Of a DNA stretch of 64,000 nucleotides, positions 35,111 to 45,303 are shown one piece after another. The notes below the pieces were generated by a model, which saw nothing but the letters and a program-made list of their open reading frames with translations, ran no database searches and had not been told where the DNA came from. Made by a program: the position numbers and the translations under genes. This DNA is from SVEL01 sp017381055 (lineage in GTDB: Bacteria > Bacillota > Clostridia > Lachnospirales > Lachnospiraceae), in the NCBI GenBank assembly GCA_036307185.1, contig JAXJYC010000027.1, positions 1 through 64,000 of the forward strand, in the 5' to 3' direction. Position 1 is the first letter of the stretch. Every line of letters starts with the position of its first letter.

Positions 35111-35798
35111 TTTTTGCATATCCACACCCCATGCCCCTCACTCCCCTCAATTTACACTATCCGAACCTATATTGTACATTTCATTCAATTTTCTGCCCTT
35201 ATTTGAAGTCATGTTATACAGACCTAGTATATTTATATATTTTTCAGAGTTGGATTCGGAACCCGTGATTTGCTAAATGCTCCTTTTGAACTAGTTTATT
35301 TGCTTGTGCTATTTTCAACGAAACACAGCAAATGCTAGGTGATGTTCACGTGAATGAAGGACATCATTCGGAAGATTTTCGTAAAGTTTTCATCCCCACA
35401 CCGCAGCACAAATGCCGCTTGCCGAATCTGTTTGAGCAGGCTTGGCTCTTATACCCCTGCGGGGTAATAAGCCAAGCTTGCGAGTTATGCAGGCAAGCGA
35501 TAAATAAGCATGTGTAAGGTGTGGGGAATGAAAATAGAAAATCTTCCAAGATGTCCTCATCACTTGAACAACACTAGCAAGCTGTGTTTCAGTGAAAATA
35601 CACAAGCTCTTTGTTCAAACGGAGCATATAAGCAAATCATCGGAGCCCTCATAGACTCTGGAAAATATATAAAATATACTTAGGTCAAATATAACACTTT
35701 GAAATAAGGGCAGAAAATTGGATGTCGTAGTTTTCAAAGGTTCAGATAGTGCAAATTGCGGGTCTACATGAAGGAAGTGGGGTGTGGATATACAAAAA
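35111..35798. repeat. giant imperfect inverted repeat (688 bp) between glgP and yesN
   Basis: The two ~340-bp halves are reverse complements over almost their whole length, with scattered mismatches and small gaps. Exact or near-exact blocks: 35116-35130 with 35779-35793 (14 of 15), 35186-35204 with 35702-35720 (19 of 19), and 35441-35457 with 35461-35476 at the centre, separated by tgc. The outermost pairs are ttttt and aaaaa. The right end joins the glgP terminator. Small ORFs inside are not conserved-looking. It could be a fold-back (MITE-like) element or a large hairpin RNA. Confidence 0.88.
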
Positions 35799-35819
35799 CC
35801 CTCGGCTATAAGCCGAGGG
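35794..35819 (-). terminator. intrinsic terminator of glgP
   Basis: Minus-strand CCCTCGGCT pairs with AGCCGAGGG across a 3-nt loop, followed by TTTTTG. It lies 25 nt after the glgP stop. Confidence 0.9.
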
Positions 35820-35844
35820 TAATATGTGAAATATTTGTTTCTTA

Positions 35845-38100
35845 TTATGATAAGTGCCAGATATCTCTGTTGTACTCTTCGATTGTTCTATCTGATGAGA
35901 AGAATCCTGCCTTAGCGATGTTTGTAAGCATCTTCTTAGCCCATGTCTTTCTATCAGCATAATCCTTAAGAGCTGTTTCCTTAACTCTGATGTAATCCTT
36001 AACATCAAGTAATGTCATGAACCAGTCTTTCTGAATAAGCTCAGCGTGAAGTCTTAATAATACGTATGCATTACCAACCTTCATCATCTCTGGGCTGATA
36101 AGGAAGTTGATATACTCTCTGATATCAGCGTCATTGATGTAGTAATCCTTAGCAACATAATCGCTCTTAGCGTAATGCTCGATTACCTGCTCACTGCTCT
36201 CACCGAATGTGTAGATGTTGTTCTCGCCAACAAGCTCAGCGATCTCAACGTTAGCACCGTCCATTGTACCAAGTGTAACAGCACCGTTAAGCATGAACTT
36301 CATGTTACCTGTACCTGAAGCTTCCTTTGAAGCAAGTGAGATCTGCTCTGAGATATCACAAGCTGGGAATAACTTAGCAGCCTTAGATACATTGTAGTTC
36401 TCAACCATAACAACCTTAAGGTATGGAGCTACCTCTGGATCGTTAGCTGTAATATCCTGTAAGCAAAGAATTGCATGAATGATATCCTTAGCAATCTGGT
36501 AAGCTGGAGCAGCCTTAGCACCAAAGATAACTGTGATAGGTGTCTCTGGCTTGTTGCCCTTCTTAATCTCTAAGTACTTGTAAATTACATAAAGTACATT
36601 TAACTGCTGACGCTTGTACTCATGAAGTCTCTTAACCTGGATATCGAAGATTGAGTTCTCATCGATATCTACGTTCTGTGTAGCCTTTAAGTAGTTCTTA
36701 AGAACAAGCTTTCTAGCCTTCTTTGTCTCAAGAATTCCGTTAAGTACTTCTTCATCATCAATATACTTAAGTAACTCTTCAAGCTTTGTAGCATCCTTCT
36801 TGAATTCTGGTCCAATGAGCTTCTCAATGTAAGCTGCAAGGTCTTCGTTACAGTGAAGTAACCATCTTCTGAATGTGATACCGTTTGTCTTATTGTTAAA
36901 CTTCTCAGGATAAATCTTGTAGAAGTTATTTAACTCACTGTTCTTTAAGATTTCTGTATGAAGGTAAGCAACACCATTTACGCTGTATCCGTAGTGGATA
37001 TCCATATGAGCCATGTGTACTCTGTTCTGATCATCAATGATGTATACAGACTTATCATCATACTTAGCTCTTACTCTCTCATCTAATACTCTGATGATTG
37101 GAACGAGCTGTGGAACGATTCTCTCAAGGTAGTGGATTGGCCACTTCTCAAGAGCCTCTGCAAGAATTGTGTGGTTTGTATATGCACAAGTCTTAGATAC
37201 GATCTCAATAGCCTCATCCTGTGAGATGCCTTCTGCTGTAAGAAGTCTGATTAACTCTGGGATAACCATTGATGGATGTGTATCGTTAATCTGGATTGTA
37301 GCATACTCATGTAAATCATGAAGGTTGCAACCCTTAGCCTTAACTTCATCAAGGATTAATCTAGCACCACATGATACCATGAAGTACTGCTGATAAATTC
37401 TTAACATATGTCCAGCTTCATCTGAATCATCTGGATATAAGAATAATGTAAGGTTCTTAGCAATCTGTGTCTTATCGAAGTGAATATCATCACCCCAAAC
37501 AAGGCTCTCATCGATTGACTCGATATCAAATAAATGAAGCTTATTTGTTCTGTTCTCATAACCTGTTACATCTATATCGTAAAGTACAGACTTAACTGAG
37601 AAGCCACCGAACTGAACTTCGTATGTCTTATCAGTCTTTGTAAGCCAGCTTGAGTTCTCGATCCAAGGATTCTTTGTCTCCTTCTGGAAGTTGTTCTCAA
37701 ATACCTGCTTAAAAAGACCAAAGTGATAATTTAAACCGATACCGTCACCGTTGATACCAATGCTAGCCATTGAATCAAGGAAACAAGCAGCAAGTCTACC
37801 AAGACCACCGTTACCAAGTGATGGTTCTGGCTCGATCTCTTCGATATCATAAATGCTCTTTCCAGCAGCTTCTAACTCAGCCTTAACATCAGCGAATACG
37901 CCTAAGTTAATTAAGTTGTTAGATAAAAGCTTACCAATAAGGAACTCAGCTGAGATATAGTAAATCTTCTTCTTACCTTCAGCAGATACTCTGTCCTTAG
38001 AGAGATCCTTTGTCATCTCGAGAAGCGCAACATAAATCTCTTCATTAGAGCATGCGCTTAAATCTCTACCATACATTTTGTTACAATAATCCTTTAACAT
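35845..38100 (-). CDS. glgP: glycogen/maltodextrin phosphorylase
   Basis: 751 residues, slightly shorter than the usual ~800. Releases glucose 1-phosphate from alpha-1,4-glucans. Family marks: PSLGNGGLGRLAACFLDSMA (about residues 92-111), QINDTHPSM, NGITFRRWL, VKRLHEYKRQQLN, and EASGTGNMKFMLNGA carrying the Lys that binds pyridoxal phosphate (about 573). AGGAGG lies 6 nt before the ATG. It lies 161 nt after malL and ends in a strong terminator. It degrades imported maltodextrin or stored glycogen with the debranching enzyme. Confidence 0.95.
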   Translation of the reverse strand: MLKDYCNKMYGRDLSACSNEEIYVALLEMTKDLSKDRVSAEGKKKIYYISAEFLIGKLLSNNLINLGVFADVKAELEAAGKSIYDIEEIEPEPSLGNGGLGRLAACFLDSMASIGINGDGIGLNYHFGLFKQVFENNFQKETKNPWIENSSWLTKTDKTYEVQFGGFSVKSVLYDIDVTGYENRTNKLHLFDIESIDESLVWGDDIHFDKTQIAKNLTLFLYPDDSDEAGHMLRIYQQYFMVSCGARLILDEVKAKGCNLHDLHEYATIQINDTHPSMVIPELIRLLTAEGISQDEAIEIVSKTCAYTNHTILAEALEKWPIHYLERIVPQLVPIIRVLDERVRAKYDDKSVYIIDDQNRVHMAHMDIHYGYSVNGVAYLHTEILKNSELNNFYKIYPEKFNNKTNGITFRRWLLHCNEDLAAYIEKLIGPEFKKDATKLEELLKYIDDEEVLNGILETKKARKLVLKNYLKATQNVDIDENSIFDIQVKRLHEYKRQQLNVLYVIYKYLEIKKGNKPETPITVIFGAKAAPAYQIAKDIIHAILCLQDITANDPEVAPYLKVVMVENYNVSKAAKLFPACDISEQISLASKEASGTGNMKFMLNGAVTLGTMDGANVEIAELVGENNIYTFGESSEQVIEHYAKSDYVAKDYYINDADIREYINFLISPEMMKVGNAYVLLRLHAELIQKDWFMTLLDVKDYIRVKETALKDYADRKTWAKKMLTNIAKAGFFSSDRTIEEYNRDIWHLS

Positions 38101-38261
38101 AATTACCTCCTGTTTTTAGATGCTACCTTCTCCAATGCATCTTTAGTATTTTATATAATGTTTAAAAGGTTCCTTTTTCCTAGATGAGCCCCAATAAAAT
38201 AACTCATCATACGCAAATTATAATATTATTTTTGATAGAATGCTTGTAATTTTTAGACTAA

Positions 38262-39923
38262 TTATTGTACAATACTATCAATTTTATATATAACGCTTTC
38301 ATATGGTCTAAGTCTAAGTTTTGAAAGTTCTAAGCTTGAGTTCTCATAATTGCTAATAACTTCAGTCACTTTTACGTTTTGGTCGTCAAAATTATCTACT
38401 TCAATAATTCTATCTCTTCCATAGAAATTACAGATAACCAAGAACTTGTCCTTACCATATATTCTATAATAGGCTACTATTTCCTTATCGTCAACTAAAA
38501 TCGGTTGAACATCACCATAAACAAATGCTTTTTCTTTCTTTCTTAATTCAATAAGCTTCTTATAATGATGAAGAACACTATTTTCATCTGCTAGCGAGCT
38601 CTCTACATTTATATCTCTATAATTCGGATTAACACCTAACCAAGGATTTCCCGTTGTAAAACCACCATTCTTTCCACTTGTCCATTGCATAGGTGTTCTA
38701 CCATTATCACGACTCTTGATATAAATAGATTTCATAATATCTGAAACCTCATAGCCCTGTTCAACTCTTTCCTTATACATATTAAGAGTTTCTATATCTC
38801 TATAATCAGAAATATCATCAAACTTAATATTTGTCATACCTATTTCTTCACCTTGGTATACAAATGGTGTACCTTTCATTCCATGAAGAAGTGTAGCAAA
38901 CATCTTCGCACACTCTACTCGATAAGTTGTATCATTGCCATAGTGAGAAACTATTCTAGGTAAATCATGGTTATCCCAGAACAATGTATTCCAACCCTTA
39001 GTATGCTTAAGCTGCCACTTAAATAATACATCCTTTAGTTCTAGTAAATCTAACTGCTTTGTATCCCACTTAGACTTACCCTTTTCCTCATCAAGTCCTA
39101 TATGTTCAAACTGGAATACCATAGATAACTCTTCATTTTCAGGGGCTGTATATTTTGTAGCAATATCAATATCAGCTGACCAACACTCACCAATAGTCAC
39201 AACATCCTGACCAGTTCCTCTTGCATTAAAGCCCTTTTCATATAATTCATGAATATACTCATGTAACTTAGGACCGTTTGCTACTATCTTTTCGTCAGGA
39301 ATCTTTCCAATATTCTCGATAACATCAAGTCTAAATCCTTCTACACCCTTATCAAGCCAGAACTCTACAATCTTTGCTACTTCTTTTCTAACATTTGCAT
39401 TTTCCCAGTTCAAATCTGGCTGTCTCTTACTAAACAAATGTAAGAAGTACTGTCCAGTTTTTTCATCAAGCTGCCATGCACTTCCTGAGAACACCGAACC
39501 CATATCATTAGGTTCCTTTCCATCTACAGGATCTCTCCACACATAATAATCTCTATATTTATTATTCTTAGACTTTCTCGACTCAATAAACCATGGATGT
39601 TCATCTGAAGTATGATTGAATACCATATCCATAATAATCTTTATATCGCGTTTCTTCGCTTCTGCGATAAGATTCTCCATATCCTCCATAGTACCAAACT
39701 CATCCATAATATCATAATAATCCGAAATATCATAACCGTTATCATCATTTGGCGACTTGTATACAGGGCTAAGCCATAATGCATCTACACCAAGCCATTT
39801 AAAATAATCAAGTTTCTCTGTTACACCCTTGATATCACCGATACCATCTCCATCACTATCATTAAAACTTCTTGGATATATCTGGTAAATTACCGCTTCC
39901 TTCCACCATCGTCTCTCGCTCAT
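38262..39923 (-). CDS. malL: oligo-1,6-glucosidase / alpha-glucosidase (GH13)
   Basis: 553 residues, cytoplasmic. The start at 39923 (MSERRWW) lies 5 nt after GGAGG; an upstream in-frame ATG precedes that site. Motifs: AVIYQIYPRSFNDSDGDGIG, MDMVFNHTSDEH, GFRLDVIENIGK (nucleophile), TIGECWSAD (acid/base) and WDNHDLPR. The Val in region II (VIEN) points to alpha-1,6 specificity as in oligo-1,6-glucosidases. It cleaves isomaltose-type and short maltodextrin products. It is divergent from the AraC regulator at 40133. Confidence 0.92.
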   Translation of the reverse strand: MSERRWWKEAVIYQIYPRSFNDSDGDGIGDIKGVTEKLDYFKWLGVDALWLSPVYKSPNDDNGYDISDYYDIMDEFGTMEDMENLIAEAKKRDIKIIMDMVFNHTSDEHPWFIESRKSKNNKYRDYYVWRDPVDGKEPNDMGSVFSGSAWQLDEKTGQYFLHLFSKRQPDLNWENANVRKEVAKIVEFWLDKGVEGFRLDVIENIGKIPDEKIVANGPKLHEYIHELYEKGFNARGTGQDVVTIGECWSADIDIATKYTAPENEELSMVFQFEHIGLDEEKGKSKWDTKQLDLLELKDVLFKWQLKHTKGWNTLFWDNHDLPRIVSHYGNDTTYRVECAKMFATLLHGMKGTPFVYQGEEIGMTNIKFDDISDYRDIETLNMYKERVEQGYEVSDIMKSIYIKSRDNGRTPMQWTSGKNGGFTTGNPWLGVNPNYRDINVESSLADENSVLHHYKKLIELRKKEKAFVYGDVQPILVDDKEIVAYYRIYGKDKFLVICNFYGRDRIIEVDNFDDQNVKVTEVISNYENSSLELSKLRLRPYESVIYKIDSIVQ

Positions 39924-40132
39924 ATATACCTCCATATCTATAAAATCTAATATAAATTTTCTTATATGTTTCTAACTTTTTTGATATATTTATGGTTTTT
40001 TTTATACTTACACATATTTCAATCTATTATATAATACTATTGTAATTTTGTAAATAGTTCTGCCAATATACTTTAATTTGATATAATCCTATCAATCAAC
40101 TTATTGGTCACAAATCAAGAAAGGATGTTAAC
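39924..40132. promoter_or_regulatory. divergent promoter region between malL and the AraC gene
   Basis: 209 bp of very AT-rich DNA between head-to-head genes. A plus-strand TATAAT lies at 40082-40087, about 50 nt before the AraC start; minus-strand elements for malL are too AT-rich to place. The AraC protein would be expected to bind here, but no clear direct repeat could be picked. Confidence 0.45.
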
Positions 40133-41017
40133 ATGAATATACTTGAATACGAAAACTACGAAGAGAAAAAAACTCATGGTGAAGAAGCCTTCCCATATAT
40201 TACATACCTTTGTACTATTCCTCTTGATTTTACTTCCGTGCCAACTCACTGGCACAACGAATATGAAATTATATATGTCAAGAAGGGGCAAGGTACAATT
40301 TCTTTAGACTTAGAGTATCATGATGTCAAAGCCGGTGATATTATCCTTATAGTACCAGGGCAGCTTCACTCAATTGAACAAAAAGCAAATGAGTCTATGG
40401 AATATGAAAATATTATTTTCGGTGCCGATGTCATTGCAAATAAACACAACGATTACTGCTATACAAACTTTTTTAGTTCTTTAACAAAAAGAACTTTACA
40501 TTATCCAACAATTTTCAACCCTTCATCTTGTTCTTATTACAAGGATATAGCTCGCTGTATAGACAATGCAGATGAAATATGTAAAACTTTCCCTCATGGA
40601 TATCAGCTTGCTATTAAGAGTTATCTTTTCCAAATGTTCTTTGTAATATTTACAAATTTACCAAAAGATAACACTCCAACAAAGAAAAGAAAATCTTTGG
40701 ACAAAATGAAGCTTATCGTTAAATACGTCGAAAACAATTACGCTGATAATATTACTATTGAAGATATGGCAAATCTTTGTGACTTTAGCCAATCTCACTT
40801 TATGAAATTCTTCAAAAACAATATGGAGGTTTCATTTATTGAGTACCTTAATAACTACCGATTAACTATGGCCTCAAGATTGCTTATTTCATCTTCATCA
40901 TCAATTATCGCTATATCTATGGAGTCTGGTTTTGACAACCTATCATACTTTAATAGATTATTTAAAAAGAAGTATGATATGACACCAAGCGAATTTAGAC
41001 GTTTATATCAAACTTAA
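40133..41017 (+). CDS. AraC family regulator with cupin sensor domain
   Basis: 294 residues on the plus strand. N-terminal cupin-like domain (HWHNEYEIIYVKKGQG, then DIILIVPGQLHSI), then two helix-turn-helix motifs (about residues 190-290) ending SGFDNLSYFNRLFKKKYDMTPSEFRR. AAAGGA precedes the ATG. Its divergence from malL suggests that it controls maltodextrin or isomaltose use in response to a sugar. A strong terminator follows. Confidence 0.9.
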   Translation: MNILEYENYEEKKTHGEEAFPYITYLCTIPLDFTSVPTHWHNEYEIIYVKKGQGTISLDLEYHDVKAGDIILIVPGQLHSIEQKANESMEYENIIFGADVIANKHNDYCYTNFFSSLTKRTLHYPTIFNPSSCSYYKDIARCIDNADEICKTFPHGYQLAIKSYLFQMFFVIFTNLPKDNTPTKKRKSLDKMKLIVKYVENNYADNITIEDMANLCDFSQSHFMKFFKNNMEVSFIEYLNNYRLTMASRLLISSSSSIIAISMESGFDNLSYFNRLFKKKYDMTPSEFRRLYQT

Positions 41018-41042
41018 ACGAAATCATAATTTTTCAAACAAA

Positions 41043-41097
41043 TATAGCCGAGAGTTGGTAAAGGTTATTTCCTTCAACCAATTCTCGGCTATTTTCT
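41043..41097 (+). terminator. intrinsic terminator of the AraC gene
   Basis: atagccgagagttggt (41044-41059) pairs with accaattctcggctat (41077-41092), one mismatch, followed by tttctt. Confidence 0.88.
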
Positions 41098-41123
41098 TAT
41101 CATATAGGAAATGCTTGGCTCGC

Positions 41124-41143
41124 AAAGCGGACTTGTCCGCTTT
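41124..41143. repeat. palindromic REP-like element
   Basis: aaagcggacttgtccgcttt is a 20-bp palindrome related to the repeats at 31539-31602. Just before it (41099-41110) is a copy of the atcatataggaa arm seen at 31717-31727. Confidence 0.7.
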
Positions 41144-41172
41144 ATTCTAATACCATTTCTATATATTGTTAT

Positions 41173-42180
41173 TTATTTAAGCTTATCTTCTTCATCTCTT
41201 TCCTCATTATAAATGAGTTCTTCCAATTCCTTTATATCTCTCTTACATTGCTCTATCATCAGGTAAAGAGAATCCACCCCTAATTTTCTCGCTAATTTAA
41301 TACCGCGAATATTCGATGAATTAATAAACCAATCCCAAAATCCTTTTGCACCAAATGCAAGCAAGATAATTCCAAATATAAATAAAGGACGCCATACAAT
41401 TATACCAAGCACACCAACTACTAGCATCACAATACTGCTTAGTTTTTTATTCTTTATTCGTTTCTGTCTTCTAGTCAACTGTCTAAGAATAGCTTCTTTG
41501 TTAATGAGCTCATCTTCTTTATTATAAATATGTTCAAATCCATTTGAGCGCTTCTTTTCTTCTTTAATATCTGTCTTATCTACAAGGCCACTAAAACCAC
41601 CAGCATCAACAAACATTAAAAGAACAACAAATAACAGTATCCCTCCAAATTTAGTGCTATTCCAATATTTATTGTCATCAATCTCTTTAACATAGTATTT
41701 TGAAATTATATTGTTAATACCAGGATACGTATGACTATTTACAGAACCATACCATTCTTCATTAACATCAAAATTAGCTTTTTCAACTACACCTTCAAAA
41801 TATGCTTTTTCTCCAGTTGTTTTAAGCATAGCTTCCAATGACTTTTTTGTGCTATCATCGATTACCATAAATTGGATATACTTATTACCTTCAATTGGCA
41901 CTGTGTATATATAGTTATCACCACCTATACCCACAAGGACCATTGAAACTCCATCTTTAACCAATTCGTCATTTATTAGTATTTCGTTTGTTACATAATC
42001 GTCAATATAACCTCGTACGCATACACCCTCTTTAAGATCTGTTTCTTTCAAATCCTTAACATCTACTGCATTGATATACCTAGATGTGGTAGCTATACCT
42101 TTTATAACTAAGAACAAGCCTACAAGCATAAGTAAGGCCATGACAATCAGACTTGTGCTAATATGTATTCTTTTTTTCAT
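41173..42180 (-). CDS. hypothetical multi-pass membrane protein (paralogue of 62605-63642)
   Basis: 335 residues. N-terminal membrane segment (about 11-31), an extracytoplasmic domain (about 40-175), a second membrane segment (about 181-197), then two more (about 252-290), and a soluble C-terminal tail. The tail SLYLMIEQCKRDIKELEELI and the domain order match the 345-residue protein at 62605-63642, so they are paralogues. GGTGGGA precedes the ATG. Function unknown; no catalytic motif. Confidence 0.75.
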   Translation of the reverse strand: MKKRIHISTSLIVMALLMLVGLFLVIKGIATTSRYINAVDVKDLKETDLKEGVCVRGYIDDYVTNEILINDELVKDGVSMVLVGIGGDNYIYTVPIEGNKYIQFMVIDDSTKKSLEAMLKTTGEKAYFEGVVEKANFDVNEEWYGSVNSHTYPGINNIISKYYVKEIDDNKYWNSTKFGGILLFVVLLMFVDAGGFSGLVDKTDIKEEKKRSNGFEHIYNKEDELINKEAILRQLTRRQKRIKNKKLSSIVMLVVGVLGIIVWRPLFIFGIILLAFGAKGFWDWFINSSNIRGIKLARKLGVDSLYLMIEQCKRDIKELEELIYNEERDEEDKLK

Positions 42181-42235
42181 AATCCCACCAAAACCTTCTA
42201 AAAACTTTCCCTACACTATCAATTAACCAAAGCAA

Positions 42236-43192
42236 TTAAATCCAACCTAAACTCTTCATAACAAAAACAAAAAATGTAACTGTAAACGCTGATAGTAACG
42301 TAGTCGATGCAACTATACTTGCTGTCAACGTACCATCATGTCCCATATTTTTCGCCATTATATAACAAGCTGGCGCTGTTGGTGCTCCCAACATTACAAG
42401 AACTGCTGCCATTTCAGGAATTCCAAAACCAAGACTAGCTGCAACAGGCAAAAATACAATCGGTTGAATAACAAGCTTTATCAATGTTGCCATAACTGTA
42501 GGACCCAACATTTTAATTGCTGCAGTTCCTTTAAAGCTTGCTCCAATACAGATAAGCGCCAATGGTGTTGTCATCTTAGCTATGCACGATATGGTATCAT
42601 TAACAACCCTAGGCATGTCTACTTCTATAAACGAAAATAGTAATCCTGCAAACAAACCTAAAATAATAGTATTAGTACATACACCTATTACTGCTTGTTT
42701 TATCAACAACTTCAAATTCTTATCTTTATCTTTTCTATTTTCAACCGCTAGAATAATAACCGCAAACACATTGTATAACGGAACTGCACCAACCATCATA
42801 ATAGGTCCCATGCCCACATCACCAGCTATATTAGCTATAAGTGCTATTCCAAATACTGCTGCACTTCCTCTATAAGACCCCTGAACAAATTCTCCTATAA
42901 TAGTTTTATCCTTAATAAATATACGTCCACAAATCCATGTTACTAAAATACAAATCAATGTTACAAGAAAACAAAATAATACATATTTACCATTAAAATT
43001 TTCTCTGACATTACAGTCCTTCATATTAAGAAATAGCATACATGGAAGTGTTACATTAAAATTAAGCTTATTAGAAACCTTAATGAACTCATCATTAATA
43101 ATTCCTCTATTCTTTAGAAACCAACCAACAACCATTACTAAAAATAATGGTATCGTTGCTCCAAGACTAAACAAAAGATTATCTACCAACAT
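42236..43192 (-). CDS. AEC family (auxin efflux carrier-like) transporter
   Basis: 318 residues with about ten hydrophobic segments. The pattern MVVGWFLKNRGIINDEFIKVSNKLNFNVTLP at the N-terminus and VMLGAPTAPACYIMAKNMGHDG near the C-terminus is typical of AEC permeases, which move organic acids such as malate. It lies 100 nt downstream of thrS. AAGGAG is about 11 nt before the ATG. The substrate is unknown. Confidence 0.88.
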   Translation of the reverse strand: MLVDNLLFSLGATIPLFLVMVVGWFLKNRGIINDEFIKVSNKLNFNVTLPCMLFLNMKDCNVRENFNGKYVLFCFLVTLICILVTWICGRIFIKDKTIIGEFVQGSYRGSAAVFGIALIANIAGDVGMGPIMMVGAVPLYNVFAVIILAVENRKDKDKNLKLLIKQAVIGVCTNTIILGLFAGLLFSFIEVDMPRVVNDTISCIAKMTTPLALICIGASFKGTAAIKMLGPTVMATLIKLVIQPIVFLPVAASLGFGIPEMAAVLVMLGAPTAPACYIMAKNMGHDGTLTASIVASTTLLSAFTVTFFVFVMKSLGWI

Positions 43193-43292
43193 AGGATTCC
43201 CAACTCCTTATCACTTAAGATAATTCATATAACAATCATTTGATTTAAACATTGGAGAAATTAGCAAATGCCAATTTCTCCAACTTTTTTAA

Positions 43293-45251
43293 TTACTGAT
43301 TCTCTTCTACCTGTATCTCTCTGATTTCCTTTGTGCGGATTTCCTTACAGATTTCATCAATGAATACAGAAAGTTCCTTCTGACCCTCATCTCCAAGGTA
43401 ACGGCTTCTTACTGATACCTTACCTTCTTCTTCTTCCTTTTGTCCTACTACAAGGATATAAGGCACTCTCTTAAGTCTTGCATCTCTAATCTTGAAACCA
43501 ATCTTCTCTGAACGGTTATCCATCGAACAACGGATTCCGTTATTCTTAAGTTCAGCTTCTACTTTAGCTGCATAATCTGCATACTTCTCAGAAATAGGAA
43601 GTACTCTAACCTGTTCAGCACATAACCATGTTGGGAAAAGACCTGCATAATGCTCGATAAGCCAAGCAAGTGTTCTCTCATAACATCCCATAGATGTTCT
43701 ATGAATAATATATGGTCTAACCTTCTCACCATTCTGGTCAATGTAATACATATCAAACTGTTCGGCAAGTAATGGATCCCACTGGATTGTGATCATTGTG
43801 TCTTCCTTGCCGTATACGTTCTTCGCGTTGATATCTACCTTTGGTCCATAGAATGCCGCCTCACCTACATCCTCTGTAAATGGAATCTCTAACTCATTTA
43901 AGATATCTCTAATATGCTGCTCTGTCTGCTCCCATACCTCTGGCTCACCAATGTACTTTGTTCTATTTTCTGGATCCCACTTAGAAAGGTGATATGTTAC
44001 ATCACTCTCAACACCAAGTGTCTCTAAACAATACTTAGCAAGTGCAAGACATCCCTTAAACTCCTCAACCATCTGATCAGGACGAACAATTAAGTGACCC
44101 TCTGAAATTGTAAACTGACGAACTCTTGTAAGACCATGCATCTCACCTGAATCCTCATTTCTGAAAAGTGTAGATGTCTCACCATATCTTAATGGAAGAT
44201 CTCTATAGCTCTTCTGGCTATTCTTATATACATAATACTGGAATGGACATGTCATAGGACGAAGAGCAAATACTTCATCATCCTTCTCTTCATCACCAAG
44301 AACAAACATACCATCCTTATAATGATCCCAATGACCTGAAATCTTATATAAATCAGACTTTGCCATAAGAGGTGTCTTTGTTCTAATATATCCTCTCTTT
44401 GTCTCCTCATCCTCAATCCATCTCTGAAGCTCCTGAAGCATAATTACACCGTTTGGCATAAGAAGTGGAAGACCCTGACCGATTACGTCAACAGTTGTAA
44501 AGATTTCCATTTCTCTACCGAGCTTATTATGATCTCTCTTCTTCACATCTTCAAGATACTCTAAGTATGCATTAAGTTCATCTTTCTTTGCAAATGCTGT
44601 ACCATAGATTCTTGCAAGCATCTGATTATCAGACTTACCTCTCCAATAAGCACCAGATGAAGAAATAAGCTTAAATGCCTTAATAGCACCTGTCTTCATA
44701 AGGTGTGGACCTGCACAAAGGTCTACAAAATCACCCTGGCTGTAGAATGAAATAACAGCATCTTCTGGAAGGTCACGAATAAGCTCTACCTTGTATGGCT
44801 CACCCTTCTCCTCCATAAACTTAATAGCTTCTTCTCTAGGCATTGTGAATCTTTCGATTTTAGCATTTTCCTTAATAACCTTCTTCATCTCTGCCTCAAT
44901 CTTATCAAGGTCTTCTCTAGAGAATGGCTCGTGCTCAAAATCGTAATAATAACCTGTATCAATTGAAGGTCCAATAGCAAGCTTTGCCTCTGGATAAAGT
45001 CTCTTAACAGCCTCAGCTAATACATGAGAACATGTATGTCTATAGGCAGCCTTACCAGCCTCATCATTGAATGTGAGAATATTAAGATTACAATCCTCCT
45101 CAATAACTGTTCTTAAATCTACTACCTCTCCGTTTACTTCACCAGCGCAAGCAGCCCTACCTAAGCCCTCGCTAATATCATTTGCAATATCGATTACCGA
45201 CATAGCCTGTGCGTATTCTTTTACAGAACCGTCTTTTAATGTAATTTTCAT
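43293..45251 (-). CDS. thrS: threonyl-tRNA synthetase
   Basis: 652 residues, full length. N-terminal TGS domain (KITLKDGSVKEY), editing domain with the HTCSHVLAEAV motif (about residue 72) and CAGPHL (about 180), class II catalytic core with RPMTCPFQYYVYKNSQKSYRDLPLRYGE and LTRVRQFTISEGH, and a C-terminal anticodon domain. GAGGA precedes the ATG. The gene follows a GNAT gene, and both are under the T-box leader at 45882-46095. Confidence 0.96.
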   Translation of the reverse strand: MKITLKDGSVKEYAQAMSVIDIANDISEGLGRAACAGEVNGEVVDLRTVIEEDCNLNILTFNDEAGKAAYRHTCSHVLAEAVKRLYPEAKLAIGPSIDTGYYYDFEHEPFSREDLDKIEAEMKKVIKENAKIERFTMPREEAIKFMEEKGEPYKVELIRDLPEDAVISFYSQGDFVDLCAGPHLMKTGAIKAFKLISSSGAYWRGKSDNQMLARIYGTAFAKKDELNAYLEYLEDVKKRDHNKLGREMEIFTTVDVIGQGLPLLMPNGVIMLQELQRWIEDEETKRGYIRTKTPLMAKSDLYKISGHWDHYKDGMFVLGDEEKDDEVFALRPMTCPFQYYVYKNSQKSYRDLPLRYGETSTLFRNEDSGEMHGLTRVRQFTISEGHLIVRPDQMVEEFKGCLALAKYCLETLGVESDVTYHLSKWDPENRTKYIGEPEVWEQTEQHIRDILNELEIPFTEDVGEAAFYGPKVDINAKNVYGKEDTMITIQWDPLLAEQFDMYYIDQNGEKVRPYIIHRTSMGCYERTLAWLIEHYAGLFPTWLCAEQVRVLPISEKYADYAAKVEAELKNNGIRCSMDNRSEKIGFKIRDARLKRVPYILVVGQKEEEEGKVSVRSRYLGDEGQKELSVFIDEICKEIRTKEIREIQVEENQ

Positions 45252-45303
45252 AATTCCTCTTCCTTTCTATCTATCTGATATAAATTATTTACTTAATTTA
45301 TGC

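Larger units (their letters stand above)
35032..35844. other. 813-bp intergenic region dominated by a long inverted repeat
   Basis: There is no conserved protein gene. Nearly all of it is the 688-bp inverted repeat at 35111-35798, plus the glgP terminator (35794-35819) and the short leader of the response regulator gene. Confidence 0.75.

Noticed and set aside
35332..35605. Short ORFs on both strands inside the long inverted repeat
   Set aside because: They mirror each other because the DNA is palindromic, and they show no protein features.
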